Below, piece by piece: positions 17,312 to 25,822 of a stretch of 64,000 bases of DNA. How positions within the stretch are numbered: position 1 is the first letter of the stretch; each line of letters starts with the position of its first letter. Under the pieces are notes generated by a model. It was given only the letters and a program-made list of their open reading frames with translations, was not told the origin of the DNA and searched no databases. This stretch comes from Paenibacillus sp. FSL A5-0031 (lineage in GTDB: Bacteria; Bacillota; Bacilli; Paenibacillales; Paenibacillaceae). The translations under genes and the position numbers were made by a program. The DNA lies in assembly GCF_001956295.1 (NCBI RefSeq), contig NZ_MRTD01000013.1, forward strand, positions 124,001 through 188,000. The letters run 5' to 3'.

Positions 17312-18628
17312 ATGGCAGGAGGAACTTATACATCACAAAATAAGGTGCGCCCCGGCGTTTACATTAACCTGGTTGGCGAGAAGAAAACGGTTGGCAGCAT
17401 GGGAGAGCGCGGAACGGTGTCCGTACCGCTAAACCTTAACTGGGGGCAGTCGAAGGCCGTTATTGCAATCAACGCTGGCGATGATCTGCGAAGCTTGCTT
17501 GGTTATGATCTTAGTGCGCCTGAGGTATTGCTGGTACGCGAAGCATTTAAGAAAGCAAAAACACTGCTCTTATACCGACTAAACGAAGGAACAAAAGCGA
17601 CGGCTGTCGCTGGCAGCCTCACGCTTACAGCCAAATTCGGCGGTGTTCGAGGCAATGACATCACCGTTGCGGTTAAACAAAATGTTGACGATGAAGCACG
17701 ATTTGATGTCATCACTTTTGTTGCTAAAGAGGCAGTTGACTCACAAACAGCAGCGAATATCGCAGAGCTGAAATCGAATGCCTTTGTAAGCTTTGGCGGT
17801 ACAGGAGCATTGACGTTAGCAGCAGGCGTTCCGCTTGTTGGCGGCTCCAACGGTACCGTAACGAATCAAGACCATACCGACTATTTGGCGCAAATTGAGC
17901 TGAAGGATTTCAATACCATTGCGCTAGTATCGGCCGACTTGTCCTTAAAATCGGTATATGCTGCTTTTGCCCGCCGTCTGCGCGAGGAAGAAGGCCGCAA
18001 AATTCAGGTCGTGCTGGCGAATTATCCGTCAGCTGATTCTGAAGGGGTCATCAGCGTCAAAAATGGCGTCAAGCTGCTGGATGGAACGGTTCTTGATGCA
18101 CAGAAGGCAACGGTTTGGGTTGCAGCGGCAACTGCCGGAGCACCGATGAACAAATCGCTGACCTATGAAGCCTATGAGGAGGCTGCTGATGCGGACATTC
18201 GTTATACGAATTCGCAAACGGTGGAGGCGCTGCAAGCTGGTGAGTTTCTGTTCACGGTAAGCGGCGGTAGAGTCATTGTTGAGCAGGATATCAATACGTT
18301 CACTGGCTACTCGCCAGAGAAAGGCAAAGCCTTCTCCAAAAACCGTGTCATTCGTGTGCTGGACGGTATTGCGAACGATTTTAAACATATTTTCGAGTCG
18401 TTTTATATTGGAAAAGTTGATAATAACGCAGATGGCAGAAGCCTGTTCCGCAATGAGTGCTTGAAATATTTGAACAATCTTCAGTCGCTCAATGCTATTC
18501 AAAACTTTGATGCCCAAGCCGATTTATCGGTTGCAGCTGGCGAAGATACGGACAGCATTATTATCGAGGCACATATCCAACCGGTTGATAGCGTAGAAAA
18601 AGTATATATGAAAGTGACGGTGAAGTAA
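17312..18628 (+). CDS. xkdK: Contractile tail sheath protein (XkdK-like)
   Basis: A 438-residue tail sheath subunit. The N-terminus (RPGVYINLVGEKKTVGSMGERG) and the C-terminal part with NTFTGYSPEKGKAFSKNRVIRVLD are typical of the XkdK/PBSX sheath family. A middle domain with PLVGGSNGTVT is the variable surface domain. The sheath polymerises around the tube and contracts to drive it through the target envelope. It is the first large structural gene, followed by the tube gene after one base, and it shows the tail is contractile (myovirus type). Confidence 0.93.
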   Translation: MAGGTYTSQNKVRPGVYINLVGEKKTVGSMGERGTVSVPLNLNWGQSKAVIAINAGDDLRSLLGYDLSAPEVLLVREAFKKAKTLLLYRLNEGTKATAVAGSLTLTAKFGGVRGNDITVAVKQNVDDEARFDVITFVAKEAVDSQTAANIAELKSNAFVSFGGTGALTLAAGVPLVGGSNGTVTNQDHTDYLAQIELKDFNTIALVSADLSLKSVYAAFARRLREEEGRKIQVVLANYPSADSEGVISVKNGVKLLDGTVLDAQKATVWVAAATAGAPMNKSLTYEAYEEAADADIRYTNSQTVEALQAGEFLFTVSGGRVIVEQDINTFTGYSPEKGKAFSKNRVIRVLDGIANDFKHIFESFYIGKVDNNADGRSLFRNECLKYLNNLQSLNAIQNFDAQADLSVAAGEDTDSIIIEAHIQPVDSVEKVYMKVTVK

Positions 18629-18629
18629 T

Positions 18630-19088
18630 ATGGCATTTTTGAACGCAGGAGATACGATTTCGGGTCGCGAAGGACGGGCTTATACCATTATTAATGGTTT
18701 GCAGGAAGAGATGTTTTATATCAAGACGCTGGAGGCAAGCATTGAGAAGCAAAAAGCTGAGATCAAGACGCTTGGCCACCGCGGTTTGCAGCATAAAGCG
18801 ACGGGATGGTCGGGTACAGGCACGATGACCATCTATTATGTAACGTCAAAATTCCGCCAGATGATGCTGGATTATGTGAATACCGGCGTGGATGCTTATT
18901 TTGATATTTCCATTATTAATGAAGATCCGTCCTCGGCTACAGGCAAACAGACGGTTTTCCTTCATAAGGTGAATCTGAATAAGGTCATTATCGGTAAGCT
19001 GGATACGGAAAGTGAAGCTCTTGAAGAAGAGCTGGAATTTACTTTTGAAGGATTGGATATTGCGGAGCAATTTTCAGCTCTTTCTTAA
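18630..19088 (+). CDS. xkdM: Tail tube protein (XkdM-like)
   Basis: A 152-residue tube protein of the XkdM family: AGDTISGREGRAYTIINGLQEEMFYIKTLEA, then GHRGLQHKATGWSGTGTM and a C-terminal EALEEELEFTFEGLDI strand region. It forms the inner tube surrounded by the sheath. It starts at the sheath stop codon region (TAATATGG), with only a weak ribosome site, suggesting translational coupling to the sheath gene. Confidence 0.92.
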   Translation: MAFLNAGDTISGREGRAYTIINGLQEEMFYIKTLEASIEKQKAEIKTLGHRGLQHKATGWSGTGTMTIYYVTSKFRQMMLDYVNTGVDAYFDISIINEDPSSATGKQTVFLHKVNLNKVIIGKLDTESEALEEELEFTFEGLDIAEQFSALS

Positions 19089-19120
19089 GGCGAAATTAAA
19101 AATGATGGAGGCAAGAGACA

Positions 19121-19543
19121 ATGAGTGATTTAAGTGTATTTTTTGCACAAAATGCGGCTGTGGAGTCAACGCAACCGTTTATCGTATCGGATCGGTTTAA
19201 GGATGCAGAAGGACAGGCTGTTGCTTGGGAGCTGCGCAGCATGACGGAAGCGGAGAACGAGGAGTGCCGCAAGTCATCTACCCGCAAGGTAAAGGGGAAA
19301 AATGGCGCATTCACTCCAGAAACCAATACAGACGAGTATTTGGCTAAGCTTGTTGTCAGCAGCATTCAATTCCCGAACCTCAAGGATGCAGATTTGCAAA
19401 AATCGTACGGCATCATCGGTGCTGAGAACCTTTTGCGCAAAATGCTTCTCCCTGGCGAATATGCCTCACTCGTACAACGAGTGCAGGAAATCAACGGCTT
19501 TAACCAAAGCCTAAACGATTTGGCAGATGAAGTAAAAAACTAA
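19121..19543 (+). CDS. xkdN: Tail assembly chaperone (XkdN-like, G-type product)
   Basis: A 140-residue protein in the position of the phage tail chaperone, between tube and tape measure. The recognisable core is WELRSMTEAENEECRKSSTR and YLAKLVVSSIQFPNLKDADL as in PBSX XkdN. GGAGG lies 11 bases before the ATG. The last codons read GTA AAA AAC TAA, a canonical slippery site, so a fraction of ribosomes should shift to the -1 frame and add about 58 residues. Lambda gpG/gpGT works the same way. Confidence 0.88.
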   Translation: MSDLSVFFAQNAAVESTQPFIVSDRFKDAEGQAVAWELRSMTEAENEECRKSSTRKVKGKNGAFTPETNTDEYLAKLVVSSIQFPNLKDADLQKSYGIIGAENLLRKMLLPGEYASLVQRVQEINGFNQSLNDLADEVKN

Positions 19544-19587
19544 TAAAAGAGGGCGACGGAGAAGCGAATTACGCTTATTACGCCCTC
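19534..19587 (+). promoter_or_regulatory. Programmed -1 frameshift site
   Basis: The heptamer A AAA AAC (19534-19540) is in the required register (gtA AAA AAC taa) just before the stop. Eight bases later a hairpin starts: GAGGGCG (19549-19555) pairs with CGCCCTC (19581-19587), with an inner stem AAGCG/CGCTT (19562-19566 and 19572-19576). Slippery heptamer, spacer and stimulatory structure together are the classical -1 signal. Confidence 0.85.
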
Positions 19588-19716
19588 CACGAGCTTCGTA
19601 TACTTCCGCATGAGCTCATGACCATGACTCGGCGGGAGAAAGCGGCGATTTATGCCATGATCGACGTTCGTATCGAGAACGAGAAGAAACAGCGCGCCAA
19701 AGCAAAACGAAAATAA
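19541..19716 (+). CDS. Frameshift extension of the tail chaperone (T-type)
   Basis: The -1 frame opens at 19531 and runs to TAA at 19714-19716 without its own good start codon or ribosome site. It encodes about 58 residues rich in Y, R, K and E, including YAYYALHELRILPHELMTMT and a basic C-terminal tail (KKQRAKAKRK). It is thus best read as the T half of a G-T fusion (19121-19716), which in phages binds the tape measure protein. The sequence resembles the short second product in PBSX-like elements by position. Confidence 0.8.
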
Positions 19717-19772
19717 GGACGGGCCGCGCTCCCATGAGGGAGCGCTTTTGCCCGTGTGAAGGGGGTGGAAGG

Positions 19773-22040
19773 ATGGCGAGCATTAGTAATATAGGGGAAG
19801 AAAATCAAGCATCAAAGGCATTGAAATTAATGACGAAAGCAATGAATCGATCCATTTTAGTATTTAAAAATTTTGATAAACAAGTCAATAGAAGTACTTC
19901 ACTTACCAAATCTTTAATGGAAACCAATCAACAAGTGATGACAATCAATGCTTCTTTAAATCAAGTAGTTTCAGTTGTGGATAGTACAGTTACTGTAATA
20001 GAAGATTTAGAACAAAAACTAAATGGCCTATCAGAAAAGGCTTATTCTATTTATTCACAGGCTATTAAGACAAAGTCTGCTGGAAACAACTCAGGTTCAA
20101 TTCAATTTAATGTTGTACCTCTTGTTAGAGAATTTTTTTCGAAAACCGCTTCTCTGGGACAGAATACGCCCGTTGCAGCTTCAACTCCGACATCGGCTAT
20201 ATCACTTAACACGGGGAAAGAAACCATTGATCAATTGCTTAAATTGGGAACCAGTTTTAAAAAGGAACCAGTAAAAACAATAATGGATGTTTCACTACGT
20301 AATGCTGTAGAAGAGCAACAGATTAAAAGCATATTGATTAATAGAGTTGACAGTTCAAGTGAGGGAAGTGCATTGTTTGATTCTTTAAAGAGTCAAGCGC
20401 TGCAGACAGGGACAGCGTTGGGAGATGTAGCTAAGGGAGCGTTAATTTTAGCAGGAGCTACGAAAAACTCTGATCAGTTAAGCAAACTCTCTGAGTTTTC
20501 TCTTCAGCTAGCAACGCTTGATCCTTCAGGGAAAGGGACAGAAACTTCAGGAAGAGCTGTGATGTCAGCTGTAAAGGGAGATAGTTCATTATTATCTAAG
20601 CAATATGATATTCCTCAATCTACTATTCAAGCCTTTAATCTAGAAGGATTAGGGAAGTCAGGAGATATAGATGGCTTTACCACTGCTTTAGGTCAAGCGC
20701 TTGAGCAAGCAAATATGGGAAAAGAAGCGATGGAACAAATGATGGCGACTCCTGTGAAGCAAGCTCAAGTTCTTGAACAAAATATTAATTCTGCATTTGC
20801 AGGTCTGGGTACAGAGCCTTTACTGGCTTTGCTGGAACCACTTAAACTGCTAAATAATTTCTTCCAAGCAGGTGTGTTTCAACCATTCTTTGATTCTCTT
20901 GGTCAAGCAATAACATTGGCGGCTAATTTATTTTCTTGGCTTGCTACGGTTGCATTGTGGATTGCGTTAATAATATCAGTTCTTTGGCCGTTTATTGAAC
21001 CTGTAATTTGGGGAATAGTCGCTGCTTTAACGGCTTGGTTTTTAATAAATGGGGCAATTGCCGCAAGATTAGCACTAGTAGCTGCTTATACAACTCTTAT
21101 GACTGCAGCAACCACCGCTGGTACAATAGCTTTTGCCTTGAAGACATTAGTAATGAGTGGAGCTATTGCTGCTTGGGGTACTCTTAATGCAGTCATGAAA
21201 AAAAATGTTATAGTTTTTGTAATCAGTTTAATAATAGGATTAATTACTTGGTTAATTGCTCTTTGGCAAAAGAATGATGCGTTTGCGATTGGTTTTTTAA
21301 GAGCGTGGTACGGTATTTTAAATTTTTTCGACCGTTTACCTGCATACTTTTGGCAACTAGCAGAGTGGATATATTCTCCAATGCTTAATTTAGTCAAAGG
21401 AATGAGTAGTATTTTTGATGCGGTTTTCAATGGAATCATTGATGGTATTAAATCCATTTTGGGGGTTATTAATAAGGTAACTGGTTCGAAATTTGAAATA
21501 ACAGCTGCATTCAGTACAGATAAATTTATTGATAACACTCTTGATTTTATGAAAACTCAGAAAGCGGATGCTTATGATAGGGCAGCGAAAAAAGCTGAAG
21601 AAAGAAACCAGAGCCTTAAAGAATTTATAAAGGATCGAGCTTCAGATGATGTTAAGAAAAGTACAAAAAAAGAAGATTCTATAATTGATCCCAATAAACT
21701 TACTGCTGAATGGAGTAAGTTATCAGATGGAGGCGCTAATGGGGGTAATATGGGCTCAGCTCCCCAAACAGGTTTTCAAAGTATAACACCTAACATCGAC
21801 CGAGTCGGCGAAGTTGGAAAAATCAACGATTCTGTCGAGATTTCCAGCGAGGATTTGAAGACGATGCGGGAGCTTGCGGAGATGAAGAACATTCAGAACT
21901 TCGTGTCGCTGCAGCCTACGGTCAGCGTGCAAACTGGTGATATTAACAATGGCTATGATATCGATACGATTATCGGGCGTATCGAGCGTTCATTGAACGA
22001 TGAAATTGCCTCATCTGCGGAAGGGGTGTACAACAGATGA
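19773..22040 (+). CDS. Tail tape measure protein (XkdO-like), mosaic
   Basis: A 755-residue protein in the tape measure position, with a coiled N-terminal half (KNFDKQVNRSTSLTKSLMET), several hydrophobic spans between about residues 385 and 510, and a C-terminal helical part. It sets tail length and probably exits into the target. ATG 19773 behind AAGGGGGTGG is preferred over ATG 19734. The DNA from about 19790 to 21790 is strikingly AT-rich with A/T-ending codons, while the last 240 bases return to the neighbours' style, pointing to an internal swap. It overlaps the next gene by 4 bases. Confidence 0.85.
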   Translation: MASISNIGEENQASKALKLMTKAMNRSILVFKNFDKQVNRSTSLTKSLMETNQQVMTINASLNQVVSVVDSTVTVIEDLEQKLNGLSEKAYSIYSQAIKTKSAGNNSGSIQFNVVPLVREFFSKTASLGQNTPVAASTPTSAISLNTGKETIDQLLKLGTSFKKEPVKTIMDVSLRNAVEEQQIKSILINRVDSSSEGSALFDSLKSQALQTGTALGDVAKGALILAGATKNSDQLSKLSEFSLQLATLDPSGKGTETSGRAVMSAVKGDSSLLSKQYDIPQSTIQAFNLEGLGKSGDIDGFTTALGQALEQANMGKEAMEQMMATPVKQAQVLEQNINSAFAGLGTEPLLALLEPLKLLNNFFQAGVFQPFFDSLGQAITLAANLFSWLATVALWIALIISVLWPFIEPVIWGIVAALTAWFLINGAIAARLALVAAYTTLMTAATTAGTIAFALKTLVMSGAIAAWGTLNAVMKKNVIVFVISLIIGLITWLIALWQKNDAFAIGFLRAWYGILNFFDRLPAYFWQLAEWIYSPMLNLVKGMSSIFDAVFNGIIDGIKSILGVINKVTGSKFEITAAFSTDKFIDNTLDFMKTQKADAYDRAAKKAEERNQSLKEFIKDRASDDVKKSTKKEDSIIDPNKLTAEWSKLSDGGANGGNMGSAPQTGFQSITPNIDRVGEVGKINDSVEISSEDLKTMRELAEMKNIQNFVSLQPTVSVQTGDINNGYDIDTIIGRIERSLNDEIASSAEGVYNR

Positions 22041-22702
22041 TTTCAAATGCGCATTATGATTATGAAATCTGGCTCAGCTACAATGATCAAAAGCAGGGCT
22101 TTCAGCTCCCGGTCAATCCTCCAGAAATTAAAATTAATGATGGTGCTGGGGGCAAGACCTACGAGGTATCCGGTTTAGGCGAAATCAATCTCATTCAAAG
22201 CTCGAAGCTCACGACGATCTCCTTTGAAAGCTTTTTCCCAAAGACGAACTATCCGTTTGTCGTCAGCAAAACATGGTTAGACCCTGCTTTTTATGTCATG
22301 GTTATCCTCGATTGGATGGAGAAAAAGTGGCCGATCCGTTTTGTTTATACCGGGGCAACCTTCGATATTAATTTGCCGATGAGCATTGAAAAATTCGAAT
22401 GGAAGGAAGCGGCGGGCTCTGGGGATATTGAGTACAGTATATCACTGAAAGAATTTGCTTTTTATGGTGCCAGGCCCGTAGTGATTAAAAAGGGAGCGGC
22501 AAGCGTGAAGCCCAACTCACGGCCATCGGATAAGCAAGCTCCAAGCACCTATAAGCTGGTTGCAGGGGATACGCTTATTAAGGTAGCTCGCGTTCAGCTT
22601 CACAAAGAAGAGCGTTGGCGGGAAATTCAGAAGCTGAACGGCATTAAGGATGCACAGCTCAAAAAGCTTCCCATCGGGATGACGCTAAAGCTGCCGAGGT
22701 GA
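22037..22702 (+). CDS. xkdP: LysM baseplate protein (XkdP-like)
   Basis: A 221-residue protein; residues 1-150 are the XkdP N-terminal domain (FQLPVNPPEIKINDGAGGKTYEV, then WMEKKWPIRFVYTG). The C-terminus is a LysM module (STYKLVAGDTLIKVARVQL to LPIGMTLKLP) that binds peptidoglycan or caps the tube end. In PBSX-type tails it lies at the hub and may help the particle meet the wall. It starts within the tape measure stop (ATGA), so translation is coupled. Confidence 0.92.
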   Translation: MISNAHYDYEIWLSYNDQKQGFQLPVNPPEIKINDGAGGKTYEVSGLGEINLIQSSKLTTISFESFFPKTNYPFVVSKTWLDPAFYVMVILDWMEKKWPIRFVYTGATFDINLPMSIEKFEWKEAAGSGDIEYSISLKEFAFYGARPVVIKKGAASVKPNSRPSDKQAPSTYKLVAGDTLIKVARVQLHKEERWREIQKLNGIKDAQLKKLPIGMTLKLPR

Positions 22703-22706
22703 TCAT

Positions 22707-23675
22707 ATGCTGGAAATATTAATTGATAACCGCAATGGTAAAGTGTGGAATATTACGAGTCTGGTTCCTTCGCTCACCTACAAGACGAAACGAATTGGAG
22801 CGGCGTCTAGTCTGGATATGACGGTGCTTAAAGGAAGTCCATTTCAGAGTGCTTCATTTGAGGTGAACAATGGCGATGTCATTCGTGTCCGCAAAGATAA
22901 TATTAATGTATTTTACGGATATGTATTTGAAGTGAGTACCGGTATGGATGAGAGAATCTCGATAAAAGCCTATGATCAGATTCGCTATTTATTAAGCAAT
23001 TATTTTTATAAATTTCAAGGGGTTACCGCCTCTCAAATTGTAAAGAAAATTGCCGATGATTTTGGCTTGGAGACAGGCGTGCTCGTGGATACCAAGTACA
23101 AAATTCCATCCATGCTGGAGGATAATAAAAAGCTGCTCGATATTATTTGTAAGGCACTTGATCTAACACTCATTCATTCAGGCGGGAATTTTATACTTTT
23201 GGATGATTTCGGAAAGCTTTCCTTACGCAATGTGGAGGAGATGAAGGTTGATTTTGTAATTGGCGATTACAGCCTTATGTTTGATTATGGAATGAAGCGA
23301 TCGATTGACGGTGATACCTATAACCACATTATTATTTATGAGGATAATAAAGAAGCAGGCATACGTAAGCATCATCCCAAGAAGGATGACGCTTCAATCG
23401 CGAAATGGGGACGGCTTCTGCTTTATCAGCAGGCGGATGAGAAAATGAATGTGGCACAAATAAATGAACAGCTTAGCCAGCTGATGATGTTGAAAAACCG
23501 TGAGCAAAAGAGCATCAGTATTGATGCTATTGGTGATTTACGAGTTAGAGCGGGCAGCTATGTGCCCGTAGTGATTGATGAGCTCGGCATTCACCACTAT
23601 TTTCTCGTAGATGAATGCTCGCATAAATTCGAAGCGGATTCGCATACGATGAAGCTGGAATTGAGGGTGATTTAA
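22707..23675 (+). CDS. xkdQ: Baseplate hub protein (XkdQ-like)
   Basis: A 322-residue protein of the XkdQ/YqbQ family, related to phage late control protein D and gp27-type hub proteins. Visible marks: VTASQIVKKIADDFGLETG, TLIHSGGNFILLDDFGKLSLRNVEEM and DGDTYNHIIIYEDN. It should form the central hub that joins tube and baseplate. GAGGTGATC lies before the ATG, 4 bases after the LysM gene. Confidence 0.88.
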   Translation: MLEILIDNRNGKVWNITSLVPSLTYKTKRIGAASSLDMTVLKGSPFQSASFEVNNGDVIRVRKDNINVFYGYVFEVSTGMDERISIKAYDQIRYLLSNYFYKFQGVTASQIVKKIADDFGLETGVLVDTKYKIPSMLEDNKKLLDIICKALDLTLIHSGGNFILLDDFGKLSLRNVEEMKVDFVIGDYSLMFDYGMKRSIDGDTYNHIIIYEDNKEAGIRKHHPKKDDASIAKWGRLLLYQQADEKMNVAQINEQLSQLMMLKNREQKSISIDAIGDLRVRAGSYVPVVIDELGIHHYFLVDECSHKFEADSHTMKLELRVI

Positions 23676-23977
23676 TGGCATTATTGGAGTCGATTAAGAA
23701 AGCGGGAGCCGCAGCCTACGCTGCAGGGAATCCGCTAGCCGTCATGGTAGGAAAAGTCATTCAAATCAATCCTCTGGAAGTAAACGTCGATCAACGTTTT
23801 ACTTTATCAGAGGATTTTTTAATTATACCGGAAAGTCTCGTTAAGTATGAAACCCAGCTGCAAACATCTGAAAAGCTGATCATCCGCACAGGCTTGGAAG
23901 CGGGAGATGCGGTGTTAATGCTCCGCGTACAAGGCGGTCAACAATTTGTAGTACTCGATAAGGTGGCTAAGCCATGA
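23675..23977 (+). CDS. xkdR: XkdR-like baseplate protein (DUF2577)
   Basis: A 100-residue protein with the DUF2577 pattern (GAAAYAAGNPLAVMVGKVIQ, then LIIPESLVK and GDAVLMLRVQGGQQFVVLDKV), a small OB-like beta barrel seen in PBSX XkdR. By family it belongs to the hub or spike region of the baseplate. It overlaps genes on both sides by 1 and 4 bases, showing tight coupling in the tail operon. Confidence 0.85.
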   Translation: MALLESIKKAGAAAYAAGNPLAVMVGKVIQINPLEVNVDQRFTLSEDFLIIPESLVKYETQLQTSEKLIIRTGLEAGDAVLMLRVQGGQQFVVLDKVAKP

Positions 23978-24375
23978 TTCCACAGGGAGCAAATGTTGCG
24001 GAGGTAACGACGGTAGAGGAGCTCGAAACGAGCGAGACCTATAAGCTTGATTTAGCAAGCAAACGGATCATAGGCAGGACTGACGGGTTAGAAGCGGTCA
24101 AGCAGGCTGTATTCAAAATATTGCAAACGGAGCGATACCGCTATTTTTGCTACAGCACCAATTATGGTACCGAGCTGGAAAGCTTACTTGGAGGATCGCC
24201 CTCTTATGTTCAATCAGAGCTAAAGCGCAGCATTCAAGAGGCGCTTATGCAAGATGAGCGGGTGAGTGATGTCATTGATTTTCAGTATGAGATGAAGGAT
24301 GAAGCTATCGTTGTCCAGTTTACTGTCGTAACGGAGTTTGGAAGCTTTGGAGAGGAGGTAAGCCAAAATGTATGA
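23974..24375 (+). CDS. xkdS: XkdS-like baseplate wedge protein (DUF2634)
   Basis: A 133-residue protein with the gp25/lysozyme-like wedge pattern of DUF2634: RIIGRTDGLEAVKQAVFKIL, YRYFCYSTNYGTELESLLG. It starts in the XkdR stop and ends 8 bases into the baseplate J gene. It probably links hub to wedge in the baseplate, as XkdS does in PBSX. Confidence 0.9.
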   Translation: MIPQGANVAEVTTVEELETSETYKLDLASKRIIGRTDGLEAVKQAVFKILQTERYRYFCYSTNYGTELESLLGGSPSYVQSELKRSIQEALMQDERVSDVIDFQYEMKDEAIVVQFTVVTEFGSFGEEVSQNV

Positions 24376-25405
24376 AAACATGACCTTTAGCTATTTGCTC
24401 CAGCGAATGCTGGATCGTGTACAAGGTAATGTAGATAAGCGGGAAGGCAGCATTATTTATGATGCGCTGGCACCGGCGGCTGCAGAGCTTTCTGAGCTTT
24501 ATGCTAAGCTGGACGTCAATATTGATTTAGCTTTTGCAGATACATCGAGCGGGGAATATTTGTCTAGGCGTACAGCTGATTTTGGCGTCAATAGGCAAGC
24601 GGCTACGAGAGCGAAGCGGCTCGGTAAATTTTATGGCTCCAGCGGAGCGGCAATGGACGTGCCGATTGGAAGCCGTTTTTCGGCAGAATCGGTTAATTAC
24701 ATCGTAAGAGAGAGATTGAAAGTGGGCTCTTTTGTTCTCGAAAGTGAAACAGAGGGAGCAGCTGGTAATCAACAGTTTGGCGATATGCTGCCTATCGATT
24801 ATATTAGCTCGCTTGCTCGTGCAGAGCTAGTCGATGTGCTGGTGCCAGGTGAGGACGAGGAGTCGGATACACAGCTGCGCAGCCGCTTTTTTGCCGAGGT
24901 TCAAAATCCGGGGACGAGCGGCAATGTATCAGATTATATGAGATGGGCGCTGTCGGTTCCCGGTGTTGGCGGAGCAAGAGTGATGCCCTTATGGGATGGT
25001 CCGGGGACCGTGAAGGTTGTTATCGTCAATTCGGATAAGCAGCCAGCAAGCGAGGTGCTGCAGCATGCGGTGCTTGATTATATCAATGAGAACAGGCCAA
25101 TCGGTGCAGAGGTTTCAATCGTTTCGGCTTCGAGTGTACCCATTCGAATCAAGGCTAAGGTTACACTTGCAGCAGGATATACGATTCAGCTTGTGAGCGC
25201 GGCTTTTGCTAAAGCACTCACTGCTTATTTAGATGAAACGGCGTTCCGCATTAATTATGTGAGTATCGCTAAGCTCGGCACTTTGCTTTTAGCAGTACCC
25301 GGGGTCTTAGACTACGATCGACTTTTACTGAATGGCGGAAGCGCAAATATCGGACTTGAAATTGATGAAGTACCTATTGCGGGGCTTGTTGAATTGGAGG
25401 TGTAG
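24368..25405 (+). CDS. xkdT: Baseplate J-like protein (XkdT)
   Basis: A 345-residue member of the baseplate J/gp47 family: KREGSIIYDALAPAAAELSE at the N-terminus, GEYLSRRTADFGVNRQAAT, then DTQLRSRFFAEVQNPGTSGN and DYMRWALSVPGVGGARVMPL. It is a wedge component that triggers sheath contraction. GAGGAGG lies 10 bases before ATG 24368. Strong match, usual length. Confidence 0.95.
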   Translation: MYENMTFSYLLQRMLDRVQGNVDKREGSIIYDALAPAAAELSELYAKLDVNIDLAFADTSSGEYLSRRTADFGVNRQAATRAKRLGKFYGSSGAAMDVPIGSRFSAESVNYIVRERLKVGSFVLESETEGAAGNQQFGDMLPIDYISSLARAELVDVLVPGEDEESDTQLRSRFFAEVQNPGTSGNVSDYMRWALSVPGVGGARVMPLWDGPGTVKVVIVNSDKQPASEVLQHAVLDYINENRPIGAEVSIVSASSVPIRIKAKVTLAAGYTIQLVSAAFAKALTAYLDETAFRINYVSIAKLGTLLLAVPGVLDYDRLLLNGGSANIGLEIDEVPIAGLVELEV

Positions 25406-25408
25406 CCT

Positions 25409-25822
25409 ATGCGATATCCTGCGGAGGTAGATCAATTTACGGTGAAGCTGAACAAAAAGGAAGGCAGCGAGCTGTACGTTATAGAAGAGCAGCTTGCCGT
25501 TCTTGGAGGGGTATTTGAGGGAGACCTTGCACATGATGACATACGCAAGGAAAGCATTCAGGTCTATACAGGACCTGGCTTATCAGGTGAGAAGATACAG
25601 AATTATTTTCTGACTGTACCGGCTGAGACGCCTTGGAGGCTCCGAATTAAGCTTTTTGCGCAAGCTGAAGCTGTTTTTGTTACCTACGAGACGCCAGGCG
25701 ATCGGGTGGAAGCAGCAGATATTAATGATTTGCAGGTGAGTATTTCTGCAACGCAATTAGAAGTGGAAAGATACAAAAAAAGCGGAAGTATCGATGGCGG
25801 ATCATTTTTGAGGAGGAATTAA
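25409..25822 (+). CDS. Hypothetical tail protein
   Basis: A 137-residue beta-rich protein between XkdT and the first fibre gene. No domain is recognised; features are IEEQLAVLGGVFEGDLAHDD, VYTGPGLSGEKIQNYFLTVP and PWRLRIKLFAQAEAVFVTYE. The position suggests a baseplate or fibre-attachment adaptor. It has a clean GGAGGTG site 9 bases before ATG and is 3 bases from the J gene. Its place differs from PBSX, where xkdU follows xkdT directly. Confidence 0.6.
   Translation: MRYPAEVDQFTVKLNKKEGSELYVIEEQLAVLGGVFEGDLAHDDIRKESIQVYTGPGLSGEKIQNYFLTVPAETPWRLRIKLFAQAEAVFVTYETPGDRVEAADINDLQVSISATQLEVERYKKSGSIDGGSFLRRN

Noticed and set aside
21086..21538. Minus-strand ORF of 150 codons in the tape measure gene
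   Set aside because: It is opposite to the AT-rich hydrophobic part, has no ribosome site and no recognisable protein pattern.
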